Assembly (NCBI RefSeq): GCF_900465315.1
Contig: NZ_UBIX01000005.1
DNA length: 64,000 nt
DNA from: Asaia bogorensis_B
Lineage (GTDB): Bacteria; Pseudomonadota; Alphaproteobacteria; Acetobacterales; Acetobacteraceae
Direction: 5' to 3' (one strand)
The position numbers were made by a program, and so were the translations under genes. Numbering within the stretch: position 1 is the first letter of the stretch; each line of letters starts with the position of its first letter. The notes beneath the pieces were generated by a model, which saw only the letters and a list, made by a program, of their open reading frames with translations, was not told where the DNA came from and ran no database searches. Positions 8,998-17,198 of this stretch are shown piece after piece.

Positions 8998-9855
8998 ATG
9001 ACAGACCGTTCCTTCCGTTCGATCCTGACCGGATCCTTTTCCACCCCATGCGCCAAGAACCCCACCGTCGCGATGATGGAAGCGGGTTACGCCAAGGCCG
9101 GTATCGACGCCCGTTACATCAATTGTGACGTCAAACCGGAGAATCTGGCTGCCGCCATTGCAGGTGCAAAAGCGATGGAGTGGGCGGGATTCAACTGCTC
9201 CATCCCTCACAAGATTGCCGTGATCGATCATCTCGATGATCTGGCTGAGTCAGCCAAAATCATTGGCGCGGTGAATTGCGTGCAGATCCGTGACGGCAAA
9301 CTGACCGGCAACAACACGGATGGAAAAGGCTTTCTGGCTTCGCTGCGCAAGGTGACAGAGCCCAGAGGTAAGACCATCGTCATTCTGGGTGCGGGAGGGG
9401 CCGCACGGGCCATTGCGGTGGAACTGGCCCTCGCCGGTGCCGCCAGAATCACCATTGCCAATCGCAGCCCCGACAAGGCTCAGGCCATTGCCCGGCTTCT
9501 CACCGAGAACAGCAAGGTCGAGGCCCATGCCACGACATGGGAGGGCGAGTTCGTCGTGCCGGAGGGCACTGATGTGCTGATCAACGCGACCTCCATCGGT
9601 CTGGGCGATGTTGAGGCAATACCCGCCGTCAAGGTTTCGAGCCTTGGTCATGCTTCCATCGTGGCCGATGTCATTCCCAACCCGCCCATGACAAAGCTGC
9701 TGCGCGAAGCAAAGGCACAGGGCTGCCAGACGCTCGACGGACTCGGCATGCTGGTCAATCAGGGCATTATCGGGGCGGAACTCGTGCTTGGTGCAAAGCT
9801 CTCGCCAGACGTTATGGAAAAGACGCTCGCCACCCTGTTCGGGGCGCAGGACTGA
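8998..9855 (+). CDS. Shikimate dehydrogenase-like enzyme (AroE/YdiB superfamily)
   Basis: A 285-residue enzyme with the two-domain shikimate dehydrogenase plan. The catalytic Lys72 lies in FNCSIPHK and the paired Asp108 in NNTDGKGF. The nucleotide-binding loop is LGAGGAARA (130-138), with ANRSPDKAQ downstream. The C-terminal DGLGMLVNQG is also typical. The substrate-binding N-terminus is atypical: LTGSFSTPCAKNPT replaces the usual S-x-S-P-x-x-H-N. This suggests a catabolic or alternative-substrate member rather than the biosynthetic AroE. It acts in the cytoplasm and sits between a LacI regulator and a sugar-porter MFS gene, which suggests uptake and oxidation of a quinate/shikimate-like cyclitol. 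Confidence 0.8.
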   Translation: MTDRSFRSILTGSFSTPCAKNPTVAMMEAGYAKAGIDARYINCDVKPENLAAAIAGAKAMEWAGFNCSIPHKIAVIDHLDDLAESAKIIGAVNCVQIRDGKLTGNNTDGKGFLASLRKVTEPRGKTIVILGAGGAARAIAVELALAGAARITIANRSPDKAQAIARLLTENSKVEAHATTWEGEFVVPEGTDVLINATSIGLGDVEAIPAVKVSSLGHASIVADVIPNPPMTKLLREAKAQGCQTLDGLGMLVNQGIIGAELVLGAKLSPDVMEKTLATLFGAQD

Positions 9856-9950
9856 CCCCAAACGTCGATGAAGCCGAGAGAGCGCCATGCTGACACGGCG
9901 CCTCTCAGGCTCCTGGCACCACACGCAACGCGCACCCGTCGAGGAGCAGG

Positions 9951-11402
9951 ATGATGACTGACTCACATGACGCGCAGCCGCCATCGCACCCCGAGACTGT
10001 CGAAGCGGCCCTGCGGCGCCTTGAAAAAGCGCCCGACAAGCGTGACCACGCGCATCGTATGGTGGCCCTTGCAGCAGCCATTGCTGCCATTGGCGGACTG
10101 CTTTTCGGCTACGATACCGGCATCATCGCCTCAGCGCTGATCTATATCACCCATAGTTTCAGCCTCGACAGCACGGGACAACAGGGCATCGCCGCTGCAC
10201 TCAATCTGGGTGCCGTGTTCGGGGCAGTCATGAGCGGCCCGCTCTCAGACAGGATCGGCCGTCGCCCTTCGGTGGTAAGTGCCGCACTGGTCTTTATCCT
10301 TGCCTCGCTGGGCTGTGCGCTCTCACCGGATGAAACATGGCTGATTGTCGCGCGCTTCGCGCTGGGCTGGGCCATAGGCGCCACGACACAGATCGTCCCC
10401 GTCTATGTGGCTGAACTGGCCCCGGCCGAGCGTCGTGGCGGGCTGGTTTCACTTTTTCAGCTCGTTTTCTCGCTTGGGCTGCTCGTCGCATTCTTCACAG
10501 GATATTTTCTCGCCGGACCCGCCGATTGCTGGCGCCTGATGTTCGGGCTTGGTGTCATCCCGGCGATCTTGCTGGCTCTGGGCATGATGTTTCTGCCCGA
10601 AAGCCCGCGCTGGCTGCTCGAACATGGGCGCGAGGCGCAGGCTGTGGCCGTGCTCTATCGCCTGCGCGGTCATCACGAACCCATCCGTCAGGAGCTTGAC
10701 GCCTTGCGTGATGCACAGGCGAAATCCGCCGATATACCCGGCTGGTCGGCCCTGCGCGCACGCTGGCTCCGCCCGGCACTCATTGCTGCCATCGGGCTTG
10801 CAGCCCTGTCACAGCTCTCGGGCCCGAATGTGATCGTCTATTACGCGCCCATCATTCTCTCCGAGGCCGGGCTGGGCCATGCGGCCTCACTTCTCACATC
10901 GGTCGGCGTGGGGGTCACATCGACAATAACCACCCTCATGGGGATCATGCTGATCGACCGTGTCGGCAGACGACGCATGCTGCTGGTCATGCTTCCTTTT
11001 GCTGCTCTCGCCCTGTTCGGGCTTGGGGCCTTGTTTCTTGATCACGCACCCCTTGGCGGAACACGGCTCGTCCTCGTCATTATTGCGCTGCTGGCCTATA
11101 TCTTCTTCAATTTTGGCTCGCTCTCCGTCGCGGTCTGGCTGATCGCCTCCGAGGTTTTTCCGCTGATCATACGCAGCAAGGCCATGGGGCTCGCCAGCGC
11201 CACGGTCTGGCTGTCTGACACGCTGGTCTCGCTGTTCACCCTGTCACTGGTTCATGATCTGGGGCGCAGTGGCACATTCTGGCTTTTCGGCGCCATCAAC
11301 GCCCTCGCTTTTCTGTTCGTCCTGCGCTTTGTGCCCGAGACGAAAGGCACCACGCTCGAAGCTATCGAGACCCGTTTGCGTGAGGGGCATTTCCGCCCCT
11401 GA
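9951..11402 (+). CDS. Sugar-porter-family MFS transporter
   Basis: A 483-residue protein with twelve predicted membrane segments and the sugar porter signatures: GGLLFGYDTGIIASAL in helix 1, SDRIGRRPSV in the 2-3 loop, PVYVAELAPAERRG, LPESPRWLL after helix 6, IDRVGRRRMLL in the 8-9 loop and VPETKG at the end. Such proteins are mostly proton symporters for hexoses, pentoses, inositol or, in some branches, quinate. The cytoplasmic N-terminus of about 35 residues is charged. ATG 9951 or 9954 can serve as start, with GAGGAGCAGG just upstream. It lies 95 bp after the shikimate-dehydrogenase-like gene in the same direction. Confidence 0.85.
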   Translation: MMTDSHDAQPPSHPETVEAALRRLEKAPDKRDHAHRMVALAAAIAAIGGLLFGYDTGIIASALIYITHSFSLDSTGQQGIAAALNLGAVFGAVMSGPLSDRIGRRPSVVSAALVFILASLGCALSPDETWLIVARFALGWAIGATTQIVPVYVAELAPAERRGGLVSLFQLVFSLGLLVAFFTGYFLAGPADCWRLMFGLGVIPAILLALGMMFLPESPRWLLEHGREAQAVAVLYRLRGHHEPIRQELDALRDAQAKSADIPGWSALRARWLRPALIAAIGLAALSQLSGPNVIVYYAPIILSEAGLGHAASLLTSVGVGVTSTITTLMGIMLIDRVGRRRMLLVMLPFAALALFGLGALFLDHAPLGGTRLVLVIIALLAYIFFNFGSLSVAVWLIASEVFPLIIRSKAMGLASATVWLSDTLVSLFTLSLVHDLGRSGTFWLFGAINALAFLFVLRFVPETKGTTLEAIETRLREGHFRP

Positions 11403-11436
11403 TACGCTTCCTGACCCGAAGCGAGTAGCCTGTAGC

Positions 11437-12726
11437 TCAGACGGATTTCTGGCGTTTTTCGGCAGCGCGACGCCAGAAATTACACAGCACCATGCCCGTA
11501 ATGCCAGCCAGCATACCGAACGCGGTGGAGCTGAGCCGCGTTGGCGGCAGCAGTGCCATCAGGATACCGCTCGACCCGCCAATGGCGAAGGCCATCGTAC
11601 CCAGCAACGCCGAGGCCGCCCCCGCCTGATGCCCATGATGGGTGAGCGCCAGTACGTTGGCGTTGGGACCAATGAAGCCAAGCGTGAAGGTTGTGGTGAT
11701 AATCAGCGCGCAAAGCGGCCAGGGGTCGCTTTGCCCCACGATATGACTGGCGCTGACCGCCAGCAGGATCAGCCCTGACACGAGGCAGGCCACAAGCCCT
11801 GCCTGCATGACCGTCGTAAATTCATAACGATGCGACAGACGCCCGTTGATCTGCGTTGCCAGAATGAACCCGCCAGCATTGATGCCAAAGAAAATGGCAA
11901 AGGCGCGCGGCGTAAAACCAAGCAGATGCTCGAAAAGGAGCGGCGCGTTGGAAAGATAGGCAAACATCACGAAGGTGCTGAAGCTCGACAGGGCGGCCGA
12001 AGACATGAACACAGGCTCACGCACCAGACTGACATAACGGCGCAGGATCTCGACTGGCGGCAGGGCATAACGCCGCTCGGGCGGGAGTGTCTCGGGCATG
12101 ACGGTCAGCCAGAGCCCGGCCAGCAAGGCAGCGGCGACGGCACCCGCCCAGAAAATTAGGCGCCAGCTTCCGAAAGCGAGGAAGATACTGCCCAGCGTGG
12201 GCGCAAGAATAGGCCCGACGCCAAAGACAAGGGTAAGCTGCGACATCAGGCGCACAGCCTCATGCCCGGTTGCCACATCGCGCACGATGGCACGCGGGAT
12301 GACGCTTGTGATGGCACCACCCAGAGCGGCAACCAGCCGCAAAAGACAGAACGACCAGTAGGAACTGGTTGTCGCGAGCGCGATGGTCGCGGCCACATAG
12401 ATGGCGAGCCCCACCACCATGGGCTTGTGTCGGCCAAAGCGATCGGACAGCGGACCCAGGCAGAACTGCCCGATGGCAAGCCCGATGAACCACGCTGCCA
12501 GCGTAAGCTGCGCAGAGCCTGGCCCCTGCCCCAGATCCTGTTCCAGCTGGGGAAAGGCTGGCAGGTACATATCGGTCGAAATCGGACCGATCGTACTGAC
12601 AAGCCCGAGCAGGATGATCTGCCCGGTGGAAAAACGTATGGCGGGTTGGGTCGATGAGGTCAGCACGGGAAAACCGGGTCCAATCAGTCTTGGCCATCGA
12701 GACACGAATACGAACCAAAGGCGCAT
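11437..12726 (-). CDS. Bcr/CflA-family multidrug MFS exporter
   Basis: A 429-residue membrane protein with about twelve hydrophobic segments. Family features are STDMYLPAFPQLEQDL at the end of helix 1, PLSDRFGRHKPMV in the 2-3 loop and RAIVRDVATG after helix 4. The family exports drugs such as bicyclomycin, chloramphenicol and sulfonamides by proton antiport; some members export amino acids. The first 25 or so residues (MRLWFVFVSRWPRL...) look unlike the family and a later start is possible. It is convergent with the sugar porter. Confidence 0.82.
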   Translation of the reverse strand: MRLWFVFVSRWPRLIGPGFPVLTSSTQPAIRFSTGQIILLGLVSTIGPISTDMYLPAFPQLEQDLGQGPGSAQLTLAAWFIGLAIGQFCLGPLSDRFGRHKPMVVGLAIYVAATIALATTSSYWSFCLLRLVAALGGAITSVIPRAIVRDVATGHEAVRLMSQLTLVFGVGPILAPTLGSIFLAFGSWRLIFWAGAVAAALLAGLWLTVMPETLPPERRYALPPVEILRRYVSLVREPVFMSSAALSSFSTFVMFAYLSNAPLLFEHLLGFTPRAFAIFFGINAGGFILATQINGRLSHRYEFTTVMQAGLVACLVSGLILLAVSASHIVGQSDPWPLCALIITTTFTLGFIGPNANVLALTHHGHQAGAASALLGTMAFAIGGSSGILMALLPPTRLSSTAFGMLAGITGMVLCNFWRRAAEKRQKSV

Positions 12727-13144
12727 GGCGCGCCCTGGCCATCACCCGGAAGGAGGGCTGAGCCCGGTTTCTCAGGGGGAGTCGTGTCTGTCAGACATAG
12801 AAACCTCTTCTCCTCCTCCCCTGCCAGAAAGGCAACCAGCCTTTTTGCCCATACGCCCTGTGCCGCCTGCATATAACAGGTTTGTGTGGCTGCCTTGTTC
12901 TGCTGCGGAGCTTGACCAGCCCCAACCCCGAGGATCGAGCCCCCTCACTGACGTGACCCGGATCGGGAAATCCTCAACGACGCGCCCCATGTCATGACAG
13001 GCGACCTTCGTCCTGTTCCTGCGGCGTGGCTCGCACATACAACAAGAATGCATGTTTTATTTATACTCATCTCTTTTTCGAGAAATACCATAACAAATCC
13101 GTCAATTATCTCCTGATTTGATATATCATGTATGGACGATCCAA
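12727..13144. other. Non-coding region upstream of the Bcr-like gene
   Basis: About 420 bases with no convincing gene. The right part (13040-13130) is AT-rich and promoter-like, and could serve the small exported ORF at 13145. Confidence 0.4.
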
Positions 13145-13270
13145 ATGATGAAATCGCCGATACGCTCTATTCTGACGTTCATCATGATCATGACCGGAGC
13201 ATCCGGTTATGCGCGGGCCAATGCCCTGCCCTACTGCACCAGTCCTCGGGAAGTGGTGTCAGGCACCTGA
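13145..13270 (+). CDS. Putative 41-residue exported peptide
   Basis: The frame from ATG 13145 encodes MMKSPIRSILTFIMIM followed by TGASGYARA-NALPYC and about a dozen more residues. That is a clean signal peptide with an ARA-NA cleavage site and a mature part of 16 residues. The stop TGA at 13268-13270 is followed at once by an in-frame ATG that opens 61 further codons to 13456, so this could be an exported protein broken by one nonsense mutation. An AT-rich promoter-like stretch precedes it. The ribosome site is weak and no family is recognised. Confidence 0.3.
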   Translation: MMKSPIRSILTFIMIMTGASGYARANALPYCTSPREVVSGT

Positions 13271-13381
13271 ATGACCATCAATCGCGCCAAAGGATATTTC
13301 GACTGGCAAACAACGCGTGAGGTATTCAGGTTTCACCCGGTGTTCCACCTCGATTTCGTCTCCTGCATTCCTGATATCGTC

Positions 13382-13717
13382 TCATTCAATACCGGTGTGT
13401 TCGCAACACGTGACCGCCAGCCCTTCGAACTCAGTCCACAGGGTTTGAAGCATTAAGGAACTGGCAAGGCCTGCGATCCCGTATTTGACGATCAGGGTGA
13501 AACCCGACGTTGCAACGTATACTCGGTAACAGCCGATATCTAAGGCAAGCGCGATGTCGATCATGCTGTCATCTCCATCGAGAACCATCGCCCGCCCCGG
13601 CAACGCATTCCGCTCATCATCTCCAGAACCAGAGCCATACGCAGCTTCGCGTTTCTCCCCCCACCCGATGCGCCCGGAGGTCTCGTCAGTCTGATGATCG
13701 ATGGGCGCACCGGCCAT
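13382..13717 (-). CDS. Hypothetical protein, uncertain
   Basis: An open frame of 111 codons. The last two-thirds read like a real protein (MVLDGDDSMIDIALALDIG, then a hydrophobic stretch VATSGFTLIVKYGIAGLASS), and the codons are GC-rich in third positions like the core genes. The first 40 residues look less protein-like, so ATG 13586 is an alternative start. It overlaps the end of the small exported ORF on the other strand, so at most one is likely genuine. No family recognised. Confidence 0.25.
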   Translation of the reverse strand: MAGAPIDHQTDETSGRIGWGEKREAAYGSGSGDDERNALPGRAMVLDGDDSMIDIALALDIGCYRVYVATSGFTLIVKYGIAGLASSLMLQTLWTEFEGLAVTCCEHTGIE

Positions 13718-13898
13718 GATTGCATCACGGCTGACATCGGACTCCTGTCAGAACAGCCATGGTCAGAAGCACGGTCAAGGCCAGCGCAGACGCCGAAGAG
13801 GGAACCAGCCGCCGCCCTTTCCAGTACGCGAGCTTTATCCCGTGCCCGGTTTGGGCTACGCCCTGCACAAAGAGAGTTCGCACAGGATAAGAGATCAC

Positions 13899-15224
13899 AT
13901 GCGCATAGCGATGATTGGCGGCGGTTATGTCGGACTGGTTTCCGGCGCCTGCTTTGCTGAGTTCGGCACCGAGGTCGTGATTGTCGAAGCGGATCAGGAC
14001 AAGCTGGCCGCGCTCCGCGCCGGGTCCATTCCCATCTACGAACCGGGTCTCGACAAGATTGTCTCGGCCAATGTCGCAGCCGGTCGCCTCAGCTTTACCG
14101 ATGATCTCGCCACCGCCATCGCGCAGGTCGAGGCTGTCTTCATTGCCGTGGGTACACCGACACGGCGCGGCGATGGCCATGCTGATCTGACCTATGTGTA
14201 TGAGGCCACGCGCCAGATTGCCCGTCATGCCCGTACGGGTCTGCTGGTTGTGACGAAATCAACCGTGCCGGTGGGCACAGGGCGTGAAGTCGCCCGCATC
14301 CTGCGTGAGGAACGCCCCGAACTGACCTTCAGCGTGGCCTCGAACCCGGAATTCCTGCGTGAAGGCAATGCGATCGGGGACTTCATGCGCCCTGATCGCG
14401 TCATCATCGGCATTGACGACACTGGCGCCGACAAGGGCGAAACTGCCAGCGCCCTCATGCGACAGCTCTATCGCCCGCTCTATCTGATCGAGACGCCCAT
14501 CGTCATGACCGGTCTTGAGACGGCCGAACTGACGAAATACGCTGCCAATGCCTTCCTTGCCATGAAGGTGACCTTCATCAACGAAATGGCCGATCTTTGC
14601 GAAAAAGTCGGTGGCAATGTTCATGACGTGGCGCGCGGTATGGGCCTCGACCAGCGCATCGGCCGTAAATTTCTCCATGCGGGGCCGGGCTATGGCGGCT
14701 CCTGCTTCCCCAAGGACACACGCGCCCTGACCGCCATTGCCCGTGATGCCGGGGCCCCCTCCCTTCTGGTCGAGGCCACGGTCTCCATCAACGAGTCCCG
14801 CAAATCTGCCATGGCCGAACGCGTGATCGCCCTGTGTGGAGGCACGGTCAAAGGCAAGAAATTGGCCGTTCTTGGTCTGACCTTCAAACCCGACACCGAT
14901 GACATGCGCGAGGCCTCTTCCCTTCCGCTCATTCATCGCCTCGTGGAAGAAGGTGCCATCGTCCAGGCTTTCGATCCGGAAGGTATGAAACCGGCCCGCC
15001 CCCTACTGCCAGAGAGCGTGATCTACGCAAATTCTGCCCAGGAGGCCGCAACGGATGCCGATGCGCTGATCGTCCTGACCGAATGGAACGAGTTCCGCGC
15101 CATCCCGCCCGCCAAGCTCAAGGCCGCGATGCGCGGCAGGGTGATTGCCGATTTCCGCAATATCTGGGACCCCGCAACCCTGCGCGACGCAGGGTTCGCC
15201 TACCGCTCCATCGGGCGCCCCTGA
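13899..15224 (+). CDS. ugd: UDP-glucose 6-dehydrogenase
   Basis: A 441-residue enzyme. It begins MRIAMIGGGYVGLVSGACFA, the NAD-binding fold of the UDP-glucose/GDP-mannose dehydrogenase family. It contains VTKSTVPVGTG, NPEFLREG and the active-site segment GPGYGGSCFPKDT with Cys269. It oxidises UDP-glucose to UDP-glucuronate, a precursor for exopolysaccharide and lipopolysaccharide sugars. The frame is open upstream, but ATG 13899 starts the conserved sequence, with GGATAAGAG just before. No glycosyltransferase genes are adjacent. A strong hairpin at 15327-15364 follows. Confidence 0.93.
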   Translation: MRIAMIGGGYVGLVSGACFAEFGTEVVIVEADQDKLAALRAGSIPIYEPGLDKIVSANVAAGRLSFTDDLATAIAQVEAVFIAVGTPTRRGDGHADLTYVYEATRQIARHARTGLLVVTKSTVPVGTGREVARILREERPELTFSVASNPEFLREGNAIGDFMRPDRVIIGIDDTGADKGETASALMRQLYRPLYLIETPIVMTGLETAELTKYAANAFLAMKVTFINEMADLCEKVGGNVHDVARGMGLDQRIGRKFLHAGPGYGGSCFPKDTRALTAIARDAGAPSLLVEATVSINESRKSAMAERVIALCGGTVKGKKLAVLGLTFKPDTDDMREASSLPLIHRLVEEGAIVQAFDPEGMKPARPLLPESVIYANSAQEAATDADALIVLTEWNEFRAIPPAKLKAAMRGRVIADFRNIWDPATLRDAGFAYRSIGRP

Positions 15225-15326
15225 GCGGTCCCGCCCATGAATACGGTGAAGTCAGTTCCCTGACGTCACCGCACTTGGGTCGATCCGGTTTCTGTACCCA
15301 TGTCCCTGACGCGGTACGGGCCGGAG

Positions 15327-15364
15327 TTATGCATGGCAGGGGCAACGCCCCCTGCCATGCATAA
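15327..15364. terminator. Strong hairpin between convergent ugd and rhlE
   Basis: Two perfectly complementary 16-base arms (TTATGCATGGCAGGGG and its complement) with a 6-base loop lie between the ends of two convergent genes. There is no T-run on either side, so it may act as a transcript-stabilising or Rho-assisted end. It would serve both genes. Confidence 0.6.
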
Positions 15365-15374
15365 GTAAAATGGT

Positions 15375-16658
15375 TCAGATTGCGCGTTTGGCCATAGCAG
15401 CGGCACGGGCTGCCGCCTTCTCTTCATCGGTCCAGATCTTGCGCTCGCGTATTTTCGGCGCCTTGATCTGCTTCACTGGGCCGCCGCCCAGCACCGGCGC
15501 CCGTGCCGTGGAATGGCGTGCTTTCTCGCAATGCCATTCGTGATTTTCATGCACTGTCAGCGTGCGTCCGATCGTGCGCTCCACATCGTGCAACCAGGCG
15601 CGCTGCTCGGCATCGCACAGGGTGATGGCCCGCCCGCTCCGTCCCGCACGGCCCGTACGGCCAATACGATGGACATACGCCTCAGGCAGGCTGGGCAGAT
15701 CGTGATTGACCACATGCGTCACCGTATCGACGTCGATACCGCGTGCGGCAATATCCGTGGCGACAAGAACCCGTGCACGGCCTTCGCGGAATGCTTCGAG
15801 CGCCCGTTCGCGCTGACCCTGCGACTTGTTGCCGTGCAGGGCTTCAGCCGTGATGCCCGCTTCGGTAATATGAGAGCAGACCTCATTGGCAATGTTCTTC
15901 TGAAGCGTGAACACGACAGCCTGCCCGACATCGGGGGCGCTGAGAAGCGATAGCAGGGCCGCTTTCTTGTGCTCTGCATCGAGAAACATGACTGTCTGCT
16001 CGATACGATCCACCGTGGTGGAAGGCGGGGCGATTTCCACCTTCGCCGGATCGCGCAGCAGGCTGTCTACCAGTGCCGCAATGGATTTCGGCATGGTTGC
16101 GGAAAAAAGGACCGTATGGCGCTCAGTCGGCGTTGCAGCAACGATCTGCTCGATAGGCTTGGCAAAGCCCATATCGAGCATCTGGTCTGCCTCATCCAGC
16201 ACCAGGACTTCGAGAGTGGACAGGTCGCAAAGCCCCTGCTCGATCAGATCCAGCAAACGACCGGGCGCCGCGACGAGAATATCGACGCCTTCCTTCAGCG
16301 CATTGACCTGATGAAACTGGCTGACACCCCCAAAGATTGTGGTCACGCTGAAATCCAGATGGCGGCCAAATGCCTCAAACCCATCGGCAATCTGGCTGAC
16401 CAGTTCACGCGTAGGCGCCAGCACAAGAACACGGGCACCGTTTTTCGGCGCGGGACGTGGGTCAGCAGCCAGGCGATGAAGCAGGGGCAGCGCGAAGGAA
16501 GCGGTCTTGCCCGTTCCCGTCTGGGCCATGCCCAGAAGATCACGGCCTTGCAGCAGCAGGGGTATCGATTGCGCCTGGATCGGCGTGGGCGTCTTGTAGC
16601 CAGCCTCAGCCAACGCCTTGAGAATAGCGGGCGCGAGGGCCAGTTCGTCGAATGTCAT
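15375..16658 (-). CDS. rhlE: DEAD-box ATP-dependent RNA helicase, RhlE type
   Basis: A 427-residue helicase with the full motif series: Q motif region (TPTPIQAQSIP), motif I AQTGTGKT (Lys51), APTREL, motif II DEAD (155-158), SAT, and motif VI HRIGRTGR. The C-terminal tail is basic (KQIKAPKIRERKIW...AARAAAMAKRAI), typical of RNA-binding extensions in RhlE proteins. ATG 16658 is chosen because MTFDELALAPAIL is the normal family start; residues encoded upstream are Arg-rich and unrelated. It unwinds short RNA duplexes in mRNA decay or ribosome assembly. A 540-base region lies upstream. Confidence 0.9.
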   Translation of the reverse strand: MTFDELALAPAILKALAEAGYKTPTPIQAQSIPLLLQGRDLLGMAQTGTGKTASFALPLLHRLAADPRPAPKNGARVLVLAPTRELVSQIADGFEAFGRHLDFSVTTIFGGVSQFHQVNALKEGVDILVAAPGRLLDLIEQGLCDLSTLEVLVLDEADQMLDMGFAKPIEQIVAATPTERHTVLFSATMPKSIAALVDSLLRDPAKVEIAPPSTTVDRIEQTVMFLDAEHKKAALLSLLSAPDVGQAVVFTLQKNIANEVCSHITEAGITAEALHGNKSQGQRERALEAFREGRARVLVATDIAARGIDVDTVTHVVNHDLPSLPEAYVHRIGRTGRAGRSGRAITLCDAEQRAWLHDVERTIGRTLTVHENHEWHCEKARHSTARAPVLGGGPVKQIKAPKIRERKIWTDEEKAAARAAAMAKRAI

Positions 16659-17150
16659 GGTCAAGATGAAACAGCGCCTCCGGCGCACAAATTGGTTGCG
16701 CCTTGGCGGGCATTTAGACTGTGGAAGTGCTCTTTTGCGGGCGAATGGTCGTCGCGTCAACGCAATCGCGCATTCATGTCCTTATGGTCATCCATTGTGG
16801 CAATAAAGATGCGTTTCACGCCTGTTCTGCCCCCTCGCACGATGCCCGGATCGCATTCTCCAGGGAAACGCGCCAGCGTTATACAGCCGATCCAGCAGCG
16901 CATTTACACCCCTTGAGGCGACAACAATGCCGAACTCGGGACAACAGCTTATCCCGGCCACCTGTCAGAAAAGCAGCGCGGTACACATCCTGACTGTGTC
17001 ATCCCTAAAAAAACCCCCTGTCAGGATGCATGCTCGCACATCCTCCTAGCGTCGACCGCACCAACATACAAAGGCAATTTCTCCCAACTTATGGTGGTTT
17101 ACACCATATCAAAATGAACAAAGGCGGACACCGCTCAGGAATAATAACTT
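16659..17150. other. Intergenic region upstream of rhlE
   Basis: About 490 bases with no gene recognised. The part from about 17060 to 17165 is AT-rich. It should hold the rhlE promoter and perhaps a leader; the sigma-54-like site at 17151 adjoins it. Confidence 0.4.
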
Positions 17151-17166
17151 TGGCATGTTTTTTGCA
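17151..17166 (+). promoter_or_regulatory. Sigma-54 (-24/-12) promoter-like site
   Basis: TGGCATGTTTTTTGCA, preceded by CTT, fits the sigma-54 consensus YTGGCACGnnnnTTGCW with one mismatch and has the required GG-N10-GC spacing. It lies 33 bases beyond the end of pspF, whose product carries the sigma-54 contact loop GAFTGA. Its direction is toward and antisense to pspF; the first sense gene ahead is pspA, 1.29 kb away. Function is inferred. Confidence 0.45.
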
Positions 17167-17198
17167 TGATTAAGATCATGGTCAAGATCCCACCCCTT

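Noticed and set aside
12772..13053. 93-codon minus-strand frame upstream of the Bcr-like gene
   Set aside because: Cys/Arg/Gly-rich, with no ribosome site and no family features.
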